DNA from: Massilia mucilaginosa
GTDB taxonomy: Bacteria > Pseudomonadota > Gammaproteobacteria > Burkholderiales > Burkholderiaceae_D
Direction: 5' to 3'
Length of the DNA: 48,065 nucleotides
NCBI RefSeq assembly: GCF_011682145.1
Contig: NZ_WHJH01000054.1
Coordinates: forward strand, 1-48,065
Of this stretch, positions 1 through 7,917 are shown piece after piece. The number at the start of each line of letters is the position of its first letter. The stretch's first letter is position 1. A model generated the notes under the pieces. The model was not told where the DNA came from. It was given only the letters and a program-made list of their open reading frames with translations, and made no database searches. The translations under genes were made by a program, and so were the position numbers.

Positions 1-122
1 TAGCTGCTCTGAGGTAGAATTCATGCCGGGCAAGGTGCGTTCGTGTTGAAATTGTGTTTTAGGGATAACTCACATTTTATCAATCACTTACGGCATTCTT
101 GCTCTTTTTTATGCAAAATTCA

Positions 123-290
123 GGCTAAGAGCCTGTCTCCGTAGATCGGAGTCGCTGCTGGCGCCCCTGGCAAGCGGGGCCTGCGTTGTTCGTCGTTGCA
201 TGGCTAGCCATGCGGCCTCCTCGCGCCTTGCCCGCGCTTGTCAGGCATCGCCACCAGCTTCCCCCGATCTACGGAGACAGGCTCTAAGCC
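123..290. repeat. 168-bp imperfect palindrome, REP/MITE-like intergenic repeat
   Basis: The outer arms at 123-149 and 264-290 are 27 nt long and are reverse complements except at one position; both contain GCCTGTCTCCGTAGATCGG or its complement. The inner sequences also pair imperfectly, and the centre at 198-213 is a perfect 16-nt palindrome, GCATGGCTAGCCATGC. The whole element could fold into one long hairpin. It has no coding potential. It lies 47 bp beyond the stop codon of the DUF4394 gene, so it could also end that transcript. A non-autonomous mobile repeat is the likely nature, but no second copy is visible in this window. Confidence 0.8.
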
Positions 291-336
291 GTCCCCGGCA
301 GCCGTCGCCTGGCGACGGCCCCGCTTGCATTCGCTC

Positions 337-1977
337 TTACTTCAGTACCACCGCAATATCGAGCACGGCCGCGCTGCCCGAGCCGATCACCGAGTTCGCC
401 GGATTGGCCGTGCCGTTGAACGGCACCGCCGCGCCCGTTGCAAGGTCAACCCGGTACAGCGTGGTCGGCCCCGTGCCCGCGCTGCGCAAGGCCGCCAGCA
501 CCAGGCCGTTGGCGCCGCCGGCGATATCCATGCTGCCATCACCCATCGCATCCACACCCAGCGCCCCGATATTGCTCAGCGTGCCATCGTTGGGCGGATT
601 GACCAGCGCCAGGTTGTCGCTGGCGGTATCAAGCACGAACAGCATGGTCGCCGTGGTGCCGGCAAAACTGTTGGTATAGGCACCGGCCGTGACCACCGGT
701 GCTGCCCCGGCGCGGTTGATGCCGCCGTCGGTCGTGGTCGCGCCCGTGTCGACATTGATGCGCAGGCTCTGGCCGCTGTTGCCGATCACGCGCAGGCGAT
801 CCGCCACCGGGTTGAAATCGACCGCGAATTGGCTGCCGGCGATCACGCTGAACGGCTGCGTGAGATCGGCCGCATCGGCGGTCAGGGTCGCCTTGGCCGT
901 CGCCACGCCGGTGTTGGCATCGATGGTGACGATGCGCGCGCTCGATGTAATACCGTACAGCAAGCCATCCTTCGGCCGGATATCGAAGCCGAGCAGTTTT
1001 TCGCCGCTGTTCATGCCCGTGATGGCGACATCGGTATCGAACTTGGCCGGGGTTTGCGGCTTGAACGACACCAGATGGGCGCCGTCGGTCAGGCCCAGCA
1101 CCACCGGCGTGGCTGGCGAGCGCACGGCCAGGCCCTTGACGGCGTCGGTCAGGTCGAGCGCGGCGACCAGGGTGGCCGGGTTGGCGCTGGCGCTCAGGTT
1201 GATCGCATACAGGCCGGCCTTGCCCCCCACGGTCAGGAGCGCCAGGCCGCGGTTGCTGCGGGCGTCGATGTCGAAGCCACCCACCGCGCTGGCCGTCACG
1301 CCCAGCGCAACCGGCATGCTCAGGGTGCCGTTGTTGGGCGGGTTCTGGGTGTACAGCGTGCTGCCGGCGGCGTCGATGGCGAACAGGGTGGTGCTGCCGG
1401 TGCCGGCCAACGCGTTGGTGTAGGCGGCCGAGGTGATTTTCGCCGCCGCCGGGCCGCCGTTGATATTGCCGTCGGTGGTGGTCGCCCCCGACTCGACGTT
1501 GATGCGCAGGTTCTGGCCGCTGTCGCTGACCACGCGCAGGCGGTCGGCGGCCGGGTTGAAGTCGACCGCATAGTCGCCGCCGGCCAGGGCCGTGAACGGC
1601 GCGCTGGTGTCGGCCGCGTCCGCCGCCAGGGTCGAACGCATGCTTGCCGCGCCCGTGCTCGGGTTGATCGTGTAAATGCGTCCGCTGCTGCCCACCCCGT
1701 ACAACAGGCCGTCCAGCGGGCGGAAATCGATGCCGAGCAGGGTTTCGGAGGCTTGCAGGCCGGACAGCGCCACATTCGTGCGCACGGTATTGTCGGCGTT
1801 GAGCGAGACGATGCGGCCGCTCGCGGTCAGCATGACCGTGTCGCCCGCCTCGACCACGGGTTGCACCACCGGCGGCGGCGGCGGGGCGGGGGTGTGGTTG
1901 TCGTCGCTGCCGCAGGCGGCAAGGGTCATGGCGATGGCGGAAGCGAGCAGGAGTTTGGTGAAGGGGACGTTGTGCAT
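337..1977 (-). CDS. DUF4394 domain lipoprotein (two repeats)
   Basis: The start at 1977 (GAGG five bases upstream) gives 546 residues with a lipoprotein signal: a hydrophobic stretch ending in LAAC (Cys22), followed by a Gly/Ser/Asp and proline-rich linker. The rest is two tandem DUF4394 domains. Each has the pattern L-L-G-x-D-x-R-P-x-D-G-L-L-Y-G followed by an I-x-T-I/V-(N/D) strand and a conserved FNP-AADRLRV-type segment (residues about 50-300 and 310-545). These resemble beta-propeller-like repeats. Function is unknown; the protein is probably anchored to a membrane and faces the periplasm or outside. An in-frame start 27 codons upstream would bury the signal peptide and was not used. Confidence 0.88.
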   Translation of the reverse strand: MHNVPFTKLLLASAIAMTLAACGSDDNHTPAPPPPPVVQPVVEAGDTVMLTASGRIVSLNADNTVRTNVALSGLQASETLLGIDFRPLDGLLYGVGSSGRIYTINPSTGAASMRSTLAADAADTSAPFTALAGGDYAVDFNPAADRLRVVSDSGQNLRINVESGATTTDGNINGGPAAAKITSAAYTNALAGTGSTTLFAIDAAGSTLYTQNPPNNGTLSMPVALGVTASAVGGFDIDARSNRGLALLTVGGKAGLYAINLSASANPATLVAALDLTDAVKGLAVRSPATPVVLGLTDGAHLVSFKPQTPAKFDTDVAITGMNSGEKLLGFDIRPKDGLLYGITSSARIVTIDANTGVATAKATLTADAADLTQPFSVIAGSQFAVDFNPVADRLRVIGNSGQSLRINVDTGATTTDGGINRAGAAPVVTAGAYTNSFAGTTATMLFVLDTASDNLALVNPPNDGTLSNIGALGVDAMGDGSMDIAGGANGLVLAALRSAGTGPTTLYRVDLATGAAVPFNGTANPANSVIGSGSAAVLDIAVVLK

Positions 1978-2155
1978 GGTGGCCTCGTTTTTGTAAAAAA
2001 TCACCCGGATTGCGGGAGCGCACCACCAGATACGCATCGACGTGCTGATCGGATTCAAATTTCTGCATGTGTTTAACCCCGCCTTCGCGCTTGCGCCGTT
2101 TCATTGTGCAGCCATGCCCCGCCTCCTTGTGTGAGCTTTAACTAACTGACAAGAT

Positions 2156-2698
2156 ATGGATTGCAACATGCCAAAATTCAACAACGACGCCAGGGTGATT
2201 GCCTTGCATCGCATCACGGTTGCCTCTCCCTGCACCGCTTCCTGGGACGCCATGCAGGGCGACGCACGCGTGCGCCACTGCGGCGACTGCGACAAGAAGG
2301 TGTTCAACCTGTCGGCCATGCCCGAAGCGGAAGCGGCGATGCTGGTGGCCGAGCACAGCGCGGGCGGCATGTGCGTGCGCTTTTACCGGCGTGCCGATGG
2401 CAGCGTGATGACCAGCGATTGCGGCGCGCCGTCCGCCGGCGCGCGTCCGCCATGGCGCGCGCTGCCGGGCCAGGCCACAGCGGCCGTGCTGGCCATGTCG
2501 CTGGCCGCCTGTGCCCAGCGCCCACCGGCGCCGGAGGATATGCTTGTTGGTGTGCTGTTTTTAGGCGATATGCCCGTCAGCCAGGGCGATACCAGGCCGG
2601 AAACGCCGCCGCCGGCCGTTATGGGCGAAATGCCGTCGCCGCCTGTGCCGCGGGCCGAGGCCGAAGCGGCGCCGGACGCGCGCGGCGCGCGGGAGTAA
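2156..2698 (+). CDS. CxxC-motif protein with internal hydrophobic segment
   Basis: The protein has 180 residues. The N-terminal half carries regularly placed cysteines (26, 42, 45, 73, 89), including HCGDCDKKVFNLSAM, which looks like a small metal-binding or redox domain. A hydrophobic stretch (about 105-120) ends in SLAAC (Cys119), and the tail is rich in Pro, Glu and Ala. Similar hypothetical proteins with the pattern W-x2-M-x-G-(D)-x-R-x-R-H-C-x2-C occur in many betaproteobacteria; no function is established that I know of. A start at 2168 (MPKFNN) is equally possible. The gene is divergent from the DUF4394 gene and convergent with the DUF4349 gene. Confidence 0.72.
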   Translation: MDCNMPKFNNDARVIALHRITVASPCTASWDAMQGDARVRHCGDCDKKVFNLSAMPEAEAAMLVAEHSAGGMCVRFYRRADGSVMTSDCGAPSAGARPPWRALPGQATAAVLAMSLAACAQRPPAPEDMLVGVLFLGDMPVSQGDTRPETPPPAVMGEMPSPPVPRAEAEAAPDARGARE

Positions 2699-2725
2699 GC
2701 GGGCACGGCAGCGCGCCGTGCCCGC
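2699..2725. terminator. Bidirectional hairpin terminator between convergent genes
   Basis: A perfect 11-bp stem (2699-2709 with 2715-2725) and a 5-nt loop lie between the stop at 2698 and the opposing stop at 2735. There is no long U tract in either direction, so termination strength is inferred from stem quality and position. Confidence 0.65.
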
Positions 2726-2734
2726 CCAGGCGGA

Positions 2735-3772
2735 TCAGCCTGGCTTGCTGGCTTTGTTGCGGCGGCGCAAGGCGCGCCAGACCGGTGCGCCGCCCAGGAC
2801 CGCAAGCAGCAGCAGCGGCCAGATGCCGGCCAGCGCCAGCAGCAGGTCGAGCGTGCTGTCCCAGCCGCCGCGCAACTGGTCTTTCAGGCGGCTGCCAAAA
2901 TGCGGGCGCAGCTGGCGATAGATGCTGTCTGTATCGACCAGTTCGCTTTGCAGCACGCGCGATGGCTGGGCCAGCGTCAGCTCGATGGTGCTGAACGCCA
3001 CCTGGTCTTCGAATTCCTTTTTGGCGAGCAGGGCGGCATCGCGCACGGCCCTGGCATCGCCGCGCATGGCGATCGCATCGGTTTTCTGCGTCAGCTTGCC
3101 GCCTTCCCGGACCGCCTCGCCCAGTTCGGACTGGGTTTCGTGGCTGCGCATCGCCTCGAGCTGCTGGCGCAGCAGGTCGAACTGCGCATCGTGCGCGGCG
3201 TACTTGCGCTCGTCCAGAAACACCACGTGGCCGGCAATCGCGCGCAGGAATTCCTGGGTTTTGGCGCTGGGCACGCGCACGACCAGGTGCCCCTGCACCG
3301 TATATTCCTTCAACTCGATCAATTTGCCGTCGCCGGCGGGCTGCCGCTCGACGCGCGTGGTGCCGGTGCTGATCGCGTTCTTGACCACGAAACCGCCGTG
3401 ACTGGCAACCGTGTCTTCGATGCCGAGCGCGGCGACGTACACATCCTTGACGCGGAAGTTCGCGCTGGCGGTGCGGATGAACTTGCGCTCGCCGTCGTTG
3501 TAGGCGGTCGCGCCGCCGCCCATTTGCTGGGCCGCGCTGGCCGCCGTGAGGGCGTTGACGGGCGCCGCCGGCTTCTCTTCGCCGGCCGCGCTGCGCATCT
3601 CGGCCGGTGGCGCCGGCGCGTCGGCCATTGGCTGCGCGCTGACATTCTCGGTCGACTGAACGGGAGCGGGACTTGCCTGCATTGCCGATTCTTCTTTTTT
3701 GGAGCACGCCGCCATCAGGGCGAGCAGGGTAATGCAGCCGGCGACGCGCGTCGCGGGAGTCAGGTTCATCAT
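2735..3772 (-). CDS. DUF4349 domain lipoprotein
   Basis: The start at 3772 follows AAGGA; the next codon is also ATG, so 3769 is possible. The 345-residue product opens with a lipoprotein signal ending LMAAC. The DUF4349 domain follows (about residues 105-300): a strand containing KFIRTASANFRVKDV, a G-G-F-V strand, an E-Y-T-V-Q-G-x-L-V-V-R-V-P strand and a long coiled-coil-like helix with many Arg, Glu and Gln. It ends in one transmembrane helix (about 315-335) and a basic tail. This is the standard architecture of the family, whose role is unknown. It probably sits in the inner membrane with the main domain in the periplasm. Confidence 0.88.
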   Translation of the reverse strand: MMNLTPATRVAGCITLLALMAACSKKEESAMQASPAPVQSTENVSAQPMADAPAPPAEMRSAAGEEKPAAPVNALTAASAAQQMGGGATAYNDGERKFIRTASANFRVKDVYVAALGIEDTVASHGGFVVKNAISTGTTRVERQPAGDGKLIELKEYTVQGHLVVRVPSAKTQEFLRAIAGHVVFLDERKYAAHDAQFDLLRQQLEAMRSHETQSELGEAVREGGKLTQKTDAIAMRGDARAVRDAALLAKKEFEDQVAFSTIELTLAQPSRVLQSELVDTDSIYRQLRPHFGSRLKDQLRGGWDSTLDLLLALAGIWPLLLLAVLGGAPVWRALRRRNKASKPG

Positions 3773-3929
3773 GGCAATCCTTGTTTGATCGATGTAAACG
3801 GCGGCAGGGCGGCAGGGCGTGCACCGACGGGCAGGGACCGGTGCGGCGTCCTTGTCATGTAAACGATGCGGGAAGACAAACGGGGTTAAGCGCGGTGCGC
3901 CACCGCTGCGGCGCACCGCAAGGGGGCGC

Positions 3930-4553
3930 TTACGCGGCCTTGCGCGCGCCCGGCAGGCGTTGCAGCGCACGCGTTTGCAGCGTGCCGTCGTGCTGGTCGC
4001 AGCGCGCGCGCAGCACGGCCATTTCGACCAGGTGCGGCTGGCTGACGGCGTCATCGAGCGTGCGCTTGTACCAGGATGCGTCGAGCGCGTCGTTGCTGTG
4101 CGCACGGACCCGCTCTTCGATGTCGGCCTGCAAGCTGGAACGGCAGCGGTACGGATCGAGCGCCACCCCGAAATGGCGGTGCATCATTTCGCGCACCTGG
4201 GCGCTCTCCTTGCGGACGACTTTTTTGTCGTAAACGAAGGAGCCGATGGCGGCCACGGCGGTCAGCGCCATGACCAGTGCGCAGAGTACCTTGTTCAGGG
4301 TGCCATCGAGTATATCGAACACGACCAGGGCAATCGCCAGCATCAGCGGCATCCAGATGCGCAGGTAGCCGCACAGGACCGAGCGCCCATCCATGCGGGT
4401 CAGTTCGTACGAATTGCCGGTCTTGAAGTCGACGTAATGGCTGCTCATCGGGAACAGTGGCAGATAGTACAGATGCCCGAAAACGGTTTTGACCGACGTC
4501 GTGCCGACCTTGTCGACCGCGCCATAGGTGCGTTTGCCCCAGATGATAAACAT
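3930..4553 (-). CDS. Small two-helix membrane protein with FIIWG N-terminus
   Basis: ATG at 4553 is preceded by GGAG (4559-4562) with a 5-nt gap; an in-frame GTG at 4559 lies inside that site and was rejected. The product has 207 residues. It begins MFIIWGKRTYG, a start shared with a group of bacterial membrane proteins that usually carry a zinc ribbon next. Here the paired cysteines of such a ribbon are absent. Two transmembrane helices lie at about residues 66-85 and 90-107, followed by a basic cytoplasmic tail containing short helices. The function is unknown. It faces a 316-bp divergent intergenic region. Confidence 0.72.
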   Translation of the reverse strand: MFIIWGKRTYGAVDKVGTTSVKTVFGHLYYLPLFPMSSHYVDFKTGNSYELTRMDGRSVLCGYLRIWMPLMLAIALVVFDILDGTLNKVLCALVMALTAVAAIGSFVYDKKVVRKESAQVREMMHRHFGVALDPYRCRSSLQADIEERVRAHSNDALDASWYKRTLDDAVSQPHLVEMAVLRARCDQHDGTLQTRALQRLPGARKAA

Positions 4554-4869
4554 GTTCACTCCGATGATTGATGCGCCGCGTGTGGGCGAGCAGAAAGTAT
4601 GGCGGCGTTACGCGCATTAATCAATGTACAACTAGGGATGCAGTCGGGCAATGATCATTAAATATGCAAATTTAGTCATAAATACAACAGGCAGCGCGAG
4701 AAAACACCACCGCGGCAGTCGAAACGAATCGCATGCCGGCTTACCGTGTGCTGTTTGCAGTAATGTGTATCGGATAATTTTTTCCCAATGTTAGTATTGT
4801 GAGTATGCCAAGTGCTATTCTTGTATGGATGTCGCCAATTTGCATTTCAAAAAAGGACGGTTACAAGTT
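4554..4869. other. Divergent intergenic region
   Basis: This 316-bp region separates the FIIWG membrane gene from the lysozyme-like gene. From about 4618 it is clearly less GC-rich than its surroundings. It must hold promoters for both genes. I could not place a convincing -35/-10 pair, and I see no open frame, hairpin or repeat of note. Confidence 0.5.
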
Positions 4870-5583
4870 ATGAGTTACGAGAAGTGGTTAGAAGGCATTA
4901 AAGCTTCCTCCGGCGATCCGGCCTGGAACGACTACGACTGCGACATTCAGGCAGCGGTCAGCGAATACAATCGTCACCTCGGCACGACGACGGGTTTTTC
5001 TCCCTTGGACTGGCGCTTCGTCAAAGCGATGTTGTGGACCGAAACAGGCGGCGCAAATCCTGAATGGAAGAAGAAACCGATGCAGATCGGCGTGCCCGGC
5101 GATGCCGGGATGATGGCCTTACTGGGGGATAAGGAGGGTGGCAAGCAGATCATGCCGCCGAATATCCGCGCAAGTCTGAGTAGCGACTCCATTCGCACCA
5201 ATCCGGCTCACAACATTCGTGGTGGTATCGGTTATATGTTGATGCGCATGGCGAATTTCGCTTTCGTCAGCGTACGCGAGCCTGGTTCGCGCGTCCAGGA
5301 AGTCAAAGTGGGTCCCGGCGACAGTTTCGACAAGATTGCCTCGGCTAATTCAAGCACGCTCCAGGTCGTGCGCGAGCTGAACCCAGGACTCAACATCTTG
5401 CACAAGGGAGATGTCGTCAAAGTTCAAAAGGCGAGCATGCAAAAGGTCATCACGGGCTGGCGCCAGATTAACGCCACGGCGGTGATGGTGCGCTACAACG
5501 GCAGCCGTGATCCGCGCTATGCGGACAAAGTCAACGTTTGCCTGACCTACCTGAAGGGGAGGGATGCGGAATGCGCTTCCTGA
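4870..5583 (+). CDS. Lysozyme/transglycosylase-like protein with C-terminal LysM domain
   Basis: The product has 237 residues and no signal peptide. Residues 20-125 resemble a lysozyme or lytic transglycosylase fold: FVKAMLWTETGG (Glu58 as candidate catalytic acid), PMQIGVPGD (70-78) and NIRGGIGYM (115-123). Residues about 142-187 are a LysM peptidoglycan-binding domain. The start at 4870 has AAGGA 12 nt upstream; an in-frame ATG at 4825 lacks a ribosome site. The stop overlaps the start of the following lysozyme-inhibitor-like gene by 13 nt. A hydrolase without a Sec signal, coupled to a periplasmic inhibitor-like protein, suggests an exported peptidoglycan-degrading effector. A phage-type or housekeeping hydrolase is the alternative. 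Cleavage activity is inferred. Confidence 0.82.
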   Translation: MSYEKWLEGIKASSGDPAWNDYDCDIQAAVSEYNRHLGTTTGFSPLDWRFVKAMLWTETGGANPEWKKKPMQIGVPGDAGMMALLGDKEGGKQIMPPNIRASLSSDSIRTNPAHNIRGGIGYMLMRMANFAFVSVREPGSRVQEVKVGPGDSFDKIASANSSTLQVVRELNPGLNILHKGDVVKVQKASMQKVITGWRQINATAVMVRYNGSRDPRYADKVNVCLTYLKGRDAECAS

Positions 5584-6014
5584 CGACGTGTTTTCTGATG
5601 GCGCTGGGCGTAGCGCCATTGTGCCAGGCGAGCCCAAAAACGGCTGCGCCGGTGCAGGCCAAAAATGCCATGGAAGCATGTGACCAATTCTCGCAAGCGG
5701 ACATCCGCGACTGCCTCTTCAAGCAGGCGGCGGGCAGCGCGGCCTTACTCAAAAATGCGGAAGCCGAGACGGTCGCGGCGATCGGCAAATGGGACGAAGA
5801 CGAGGGTTATGTCACGGCGGCGAGGGCCAAACTCAAGCAGGCCAATACGGTCTTTGCGCGTTACCGCGACGCGCAGTGCGGCTTTGCAACTTCGCTCGCC
5901 GGTGGCGCTGCCGGCAACTCGCACGAGATCAGCCGGCTTTCTTGTGTGGCCGACCTGAACACGCAGCGGGCGGAGCGATTGATGAGCGATGCCAAATCGC
6001 TGGTGCCGCGCTAA
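5571..6014 (+). CDS. Lysozyme inhibitor LprI family (DUF1311) protein, copy A
   Basis: The 147-residue product begins with a Sec signal peptide (cleavage near residue 20, after CQA). The mature part is a DUF1311/LprI-type domain: paired cysteines in CDQFSQADIRDC and two more in AQCGFATS and LSCVAD, on a helical framework. LprI of Mycobacterium tuberculosis binds and inhibits lysozyme, which gives the family its name; most members are untested. The start at 5571 lies inside the upstream hydrolase gene, with AAGGGGAGGG just before it, so the two are probably translationally coupled. The position fits a periplasmic protector against that hydrolase. A close paralogue of identical length lies at 7474-7917. 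Confidence 0.85.
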   Translation: MRFLTTCFLMALGVAPLCQASPKTAAPVQAKNAMEACDQFSQADIRDCLFKQAAGSAALLKNAEAETVAAIGKWDEDEGYVTAARAKLKQANTVFARYRDAQCGFATSLAGGAAGNSHEISRLSCVADLNTQRAERLMSDAKSLVPR

Positions 6015-6169
6015 GCGTGGCTGCCGCGCCGCCCCAGGCGGGAACAGTGCGGCCAGTTTTCGCAGGCCGGCATCGCATGTGAGCAAACGACTACCCAAAT
6101 AGTCCTTGTATGGTTGGGCCAGGCGCCTTGCGCGTGGCCGGCCAATGGTCCAAATGGAGAGCAGACAAG

Positions 6170-6517
6170 ATGAATCGTGCCAGCGAGCGCCCGAACCGGC
6201 GCCAGGAAAAGAAGAAGCATGTCGGTCAGTTTCAGGAGTTCACCTTTGCCGTCCAGGCCCGCTTTCGCGGCGCGCCAGACCGGCCCGAGCTGTACGCACT
6301 CATGGACGACTTCATCGACATCGCGATCGAGGGCAATGGCCTGGTGTTCGGCGGCGGCTCGACCGACGCTTTCAGCGGCTGGGTGTCGGCGGGTGCGGGA
6401 TCGGCGCCCTTGAGCGATGAACACCGCGCGCTGGTCGGCGCCTGGCTGACGCAGCAACCCTTGCTGGAAGACGTCGTCGTCGGCCCGCTGACCGATGCCT
6501 GGGCCGACCTCGACTGA
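6170..6517 (+). CDS. yggL: YggL family protein (DUF469)
   Basis: The product has 115 residues and starts with a basic segment (RPNRRQEKKKHVGQFQEFTF) typical of YggL, followed by a compact alpha/beta domain with LMDDFIDIAIEGNGL and GGGSTDAFSGW. YggL (50S ribosome-binding protein) has been found associated with the large ribosomal subunit in E. coli; its precise role is unclear. The start at 6170 is chosen because the family begins with this basic stretch and GGAGA lies 9 nt upstream; an in-frame GTG or ATG upstream would add an unrelated leader. Confidence 0.87.
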   Translation: MNRASERPNRRQEKKKHVGQFQEFTFAVQARFRGAPDRPELYALMDDFIDIAIEGNGLVFGGGSTDAFSGWVSAGAGSAPLSDEHRALVGAWLTQQPLLEDVVVGPLTDAWADLD

Positions 6518-6556
6518 TCCGGGGCATCCCGCGGCAGCGCCCCGCGACAGGCGCGC

Positions 6557-6853
6557 TCAAAGATCGATGATCACCAGGCTGCCATGGCTGCCCGCGAGCA
6601 CGGCATGGCCAGTGCCCGCCTCGACCAGGTACATGCTGCCGGCCTCGACCGTCACAGCCGCTCCCGCCACCTCCAGCAGCATGCGCCCTGAGACGACCAG
6701 CAGCGCCTCGTTATAGTCGTGCGTTTCCTCGCCGTAGGCCAGCTCGTCCATCCTGAGCAGTTTGACGCGGGCCGGGCCGACCTGGCCCAGCACCTGGGAT
6801 TGCCAGGCGGCCGGCAGTGCGCCGGCAAGGCCGGGCAAATTGAATAAGGGCAT
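6557..6853 (-). CDS. Cupin domain protein
   Basis: The product has 98 residues and is a single small cupin barrel: EETHDYNEALLVVSGRM carries the first motif (His and Glu as possible metal ligands), and VEAGSMYLVEAGTGHAV the second. The substrate cannot be told. ATG at 6853 has GGAG six bases upstream; an in-frame ATG at 6865 would add four residues. The gene is convergent with yggL and divergent from the NADAR gene. Confidence 0.82.
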   Translation of the reverse strand: MPLFNLPGLAGALPAAWQSQVLGQVGPARVKLLRMDELAYGEETHDYNEALLVVSGRMLLEVAGAAVTVEAGSMYLVEAGTGHAVLAGSHGSLVIIDL

Positions 6854-6947
6854 CAGCCGCTCCATTGAGTGTTATTCCACGAACCACGGGGGATGGTCAG
6901 CGAAAGTGCCAAAAAGAATCTTGGCGTGTTTTCCGATCCGCACGCAT

Positions 6948-6953
6948 TATAAT
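6948..6953 (+). promoter_or_regulatory. Putative -10 box for the NADAR gene
   Basis: A perfect TATAAT lies 31 bp upstream of the NADAR start codon, in the gap between divergent genes. No good -35 hexamer is seen at 16-18 bp, so promoter use is a guess from the -10 alone. Confidence 0.4.
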
Positions 6954-6984
6954 ATCGAATCTATAACATTTCTGTGGCCGGGCA

Positions 6985-7428
6985 ATGGCGAAGGACATTT
7001 ACTTTTTCGGTAAGGACGGTCGCTACGCGGCCTTGTCCAACTTCGCCGGCAGCGCGTTTTCCCTCGGCGGCCATCAGTGGCGCACGATGGAGCACTATTT
7101 CCAGGCCATGAAATTCGAAGGCAGTCCGCAGTTCGAGCGCATTCTTGCGTGCGGCTCGCCCAAGCAGGCCAAGGATCTCGGCCAGAGCCGCGCCACCCCG
7201 ATCCGGCGCGACTGGGACGAGGTGAAAGAAGACATCATGCTGTGCGGCCTGCGCCAGAAATTCCAGGACCCGGACCTGCGCGCGCTACTGCTCGGCACCG
7301 GCAAGAAACGCCTGATCGAAGACTCGCCCTACGACAGTTACTGGGGAATCGGCCCGAACGGCAAAGGCAAGAACCGCCTGGGTGAGCTGCTGATGCGGCT
7401 GCGCCAGGAACTTGTCGCCGGCGCCTGA
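6985..7428 (+). CDS. NADAR family protein (YbiA-like)
   Basis: The product has 147 residues and covers the whole NADAR domain. Recognisable blocks are LSNFAGSAF near the start, HQWRTMEHYFQAMKF, GSPKQAKDLG, the W-D-E-V-K-E-D-I-M block and the end motif DSYWGIGPNGKGKNRLG. NADAR proteins act on N-glycosidic or ADP-ribose-linked nucleotides: YbiA-type enzymes hydrolyse riboflavin-pathway intermediates, and others remove ADP-ribose from guanine bases as antitoxins of DarT-like toxins. No DarT-like gene is next to it, so the riboflavin-type or a standalone role is more likely. It is cytoplasmic. Confidence 0.9.
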   Translation: MAKDIYFFGKDGRYAALSNFAGSAFSLGGHQWRTMEHYFQAMKFEGSPQFERILACGSPKQAKDLGQSRATPIRRDWDEVKEDIMLCGLRQKFQDPDLRALLLGTGKKRLIEDSPYDSYWGIGPNGKGKNRLGELLMRLRQELVAGA

Positions 7429-7473
7429 CAATGCTCACCGGCACCCCACGCCGGCCAAACCAGCCAGGAACAT

Positions 7474-7917
7474 ATGCCAACCATAAGCCACTTCCTTCTG
7501 CTGACGCTGCTGGCAACGCCAATGACTGCGTTGCAGGCAAACGCGGCCGCCACGACGCCGATCATTGATGCGGCGGAGAAATGTAATCAGTTCTCCCAGG
7601 CAGACAGGCGCGATTGCCTCGACAAAATGGTGGTGGACAGCGCCGTCGCATTGAAGCAGGCAGAGGCCAGGGCCGCCGCTGCGATCGCTGGATGGGATGA
7701 AGACGATAAGTACATCATGGCGGCGAAGGCCAGGCTGAAGGCTTCCGTGGCGGCTTTTGCCAGGTTCCGGCAGGTTCAGTGCGCCTTTGCCACCTCGCTG
7801 CGGGGAGGGGCTGCCGGCGACGCCCATGAGATCAGCCGGCTGGCGTGCGTAGCAGACATAAATACGCAACGCTCCCTGCAACTTGCACGTGAGACCGCTG
7901 ACTTGCCACGTAAATAG
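7474..7917 (+). CDS. Lysozyme inhibitor LprI family (DUF1311) protein, copy B
   Basis: The 147-residue product has a Sec signal peptide ending near residue 25 (NAAA). Aligned by eye from the first conserved cysteine, 63 of 101 residues match copy A at 5571-6014. All four cysteines and the blocks QFSQAD, WDED and HEISRL are kept. Unlike copy A it is not next to a hydrolase; it follows the NADAR gene by 45 bp. It may be an orphan immunity-like duplicate or an independent periplasmic lysozyme inhibitor. AGGA precedes the start at 7474. Confidence 0.85.
   Translation: MPTISHFLLLTLLATPMTALQANAAATTPIIDAAEKCNQFSQADRRDCLDKMVVDSAVALKQAEARAAAAIAGWDEDDKYIMAAKARLKASVAAFARFRQVQCAFATSLRGGAAGDAHEISRLACVADINTQRSLQLARETADLPRK

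Noticed and set aside
238..2076. Long plus-strand open frame (612 codons) opposite the DUF4394 gene
   Set aside because: It is very rich in Arg, Gly and His, has no ribosome site or domain, and mirrors the reverse-strand gene. It is a GC-bias shadow.
6985..7428. NADAR gene as antitoxin of a DarT-type toxin
   Set aside because: No adjacent gene has DarT-like features; a YbiA-like role explains it better.
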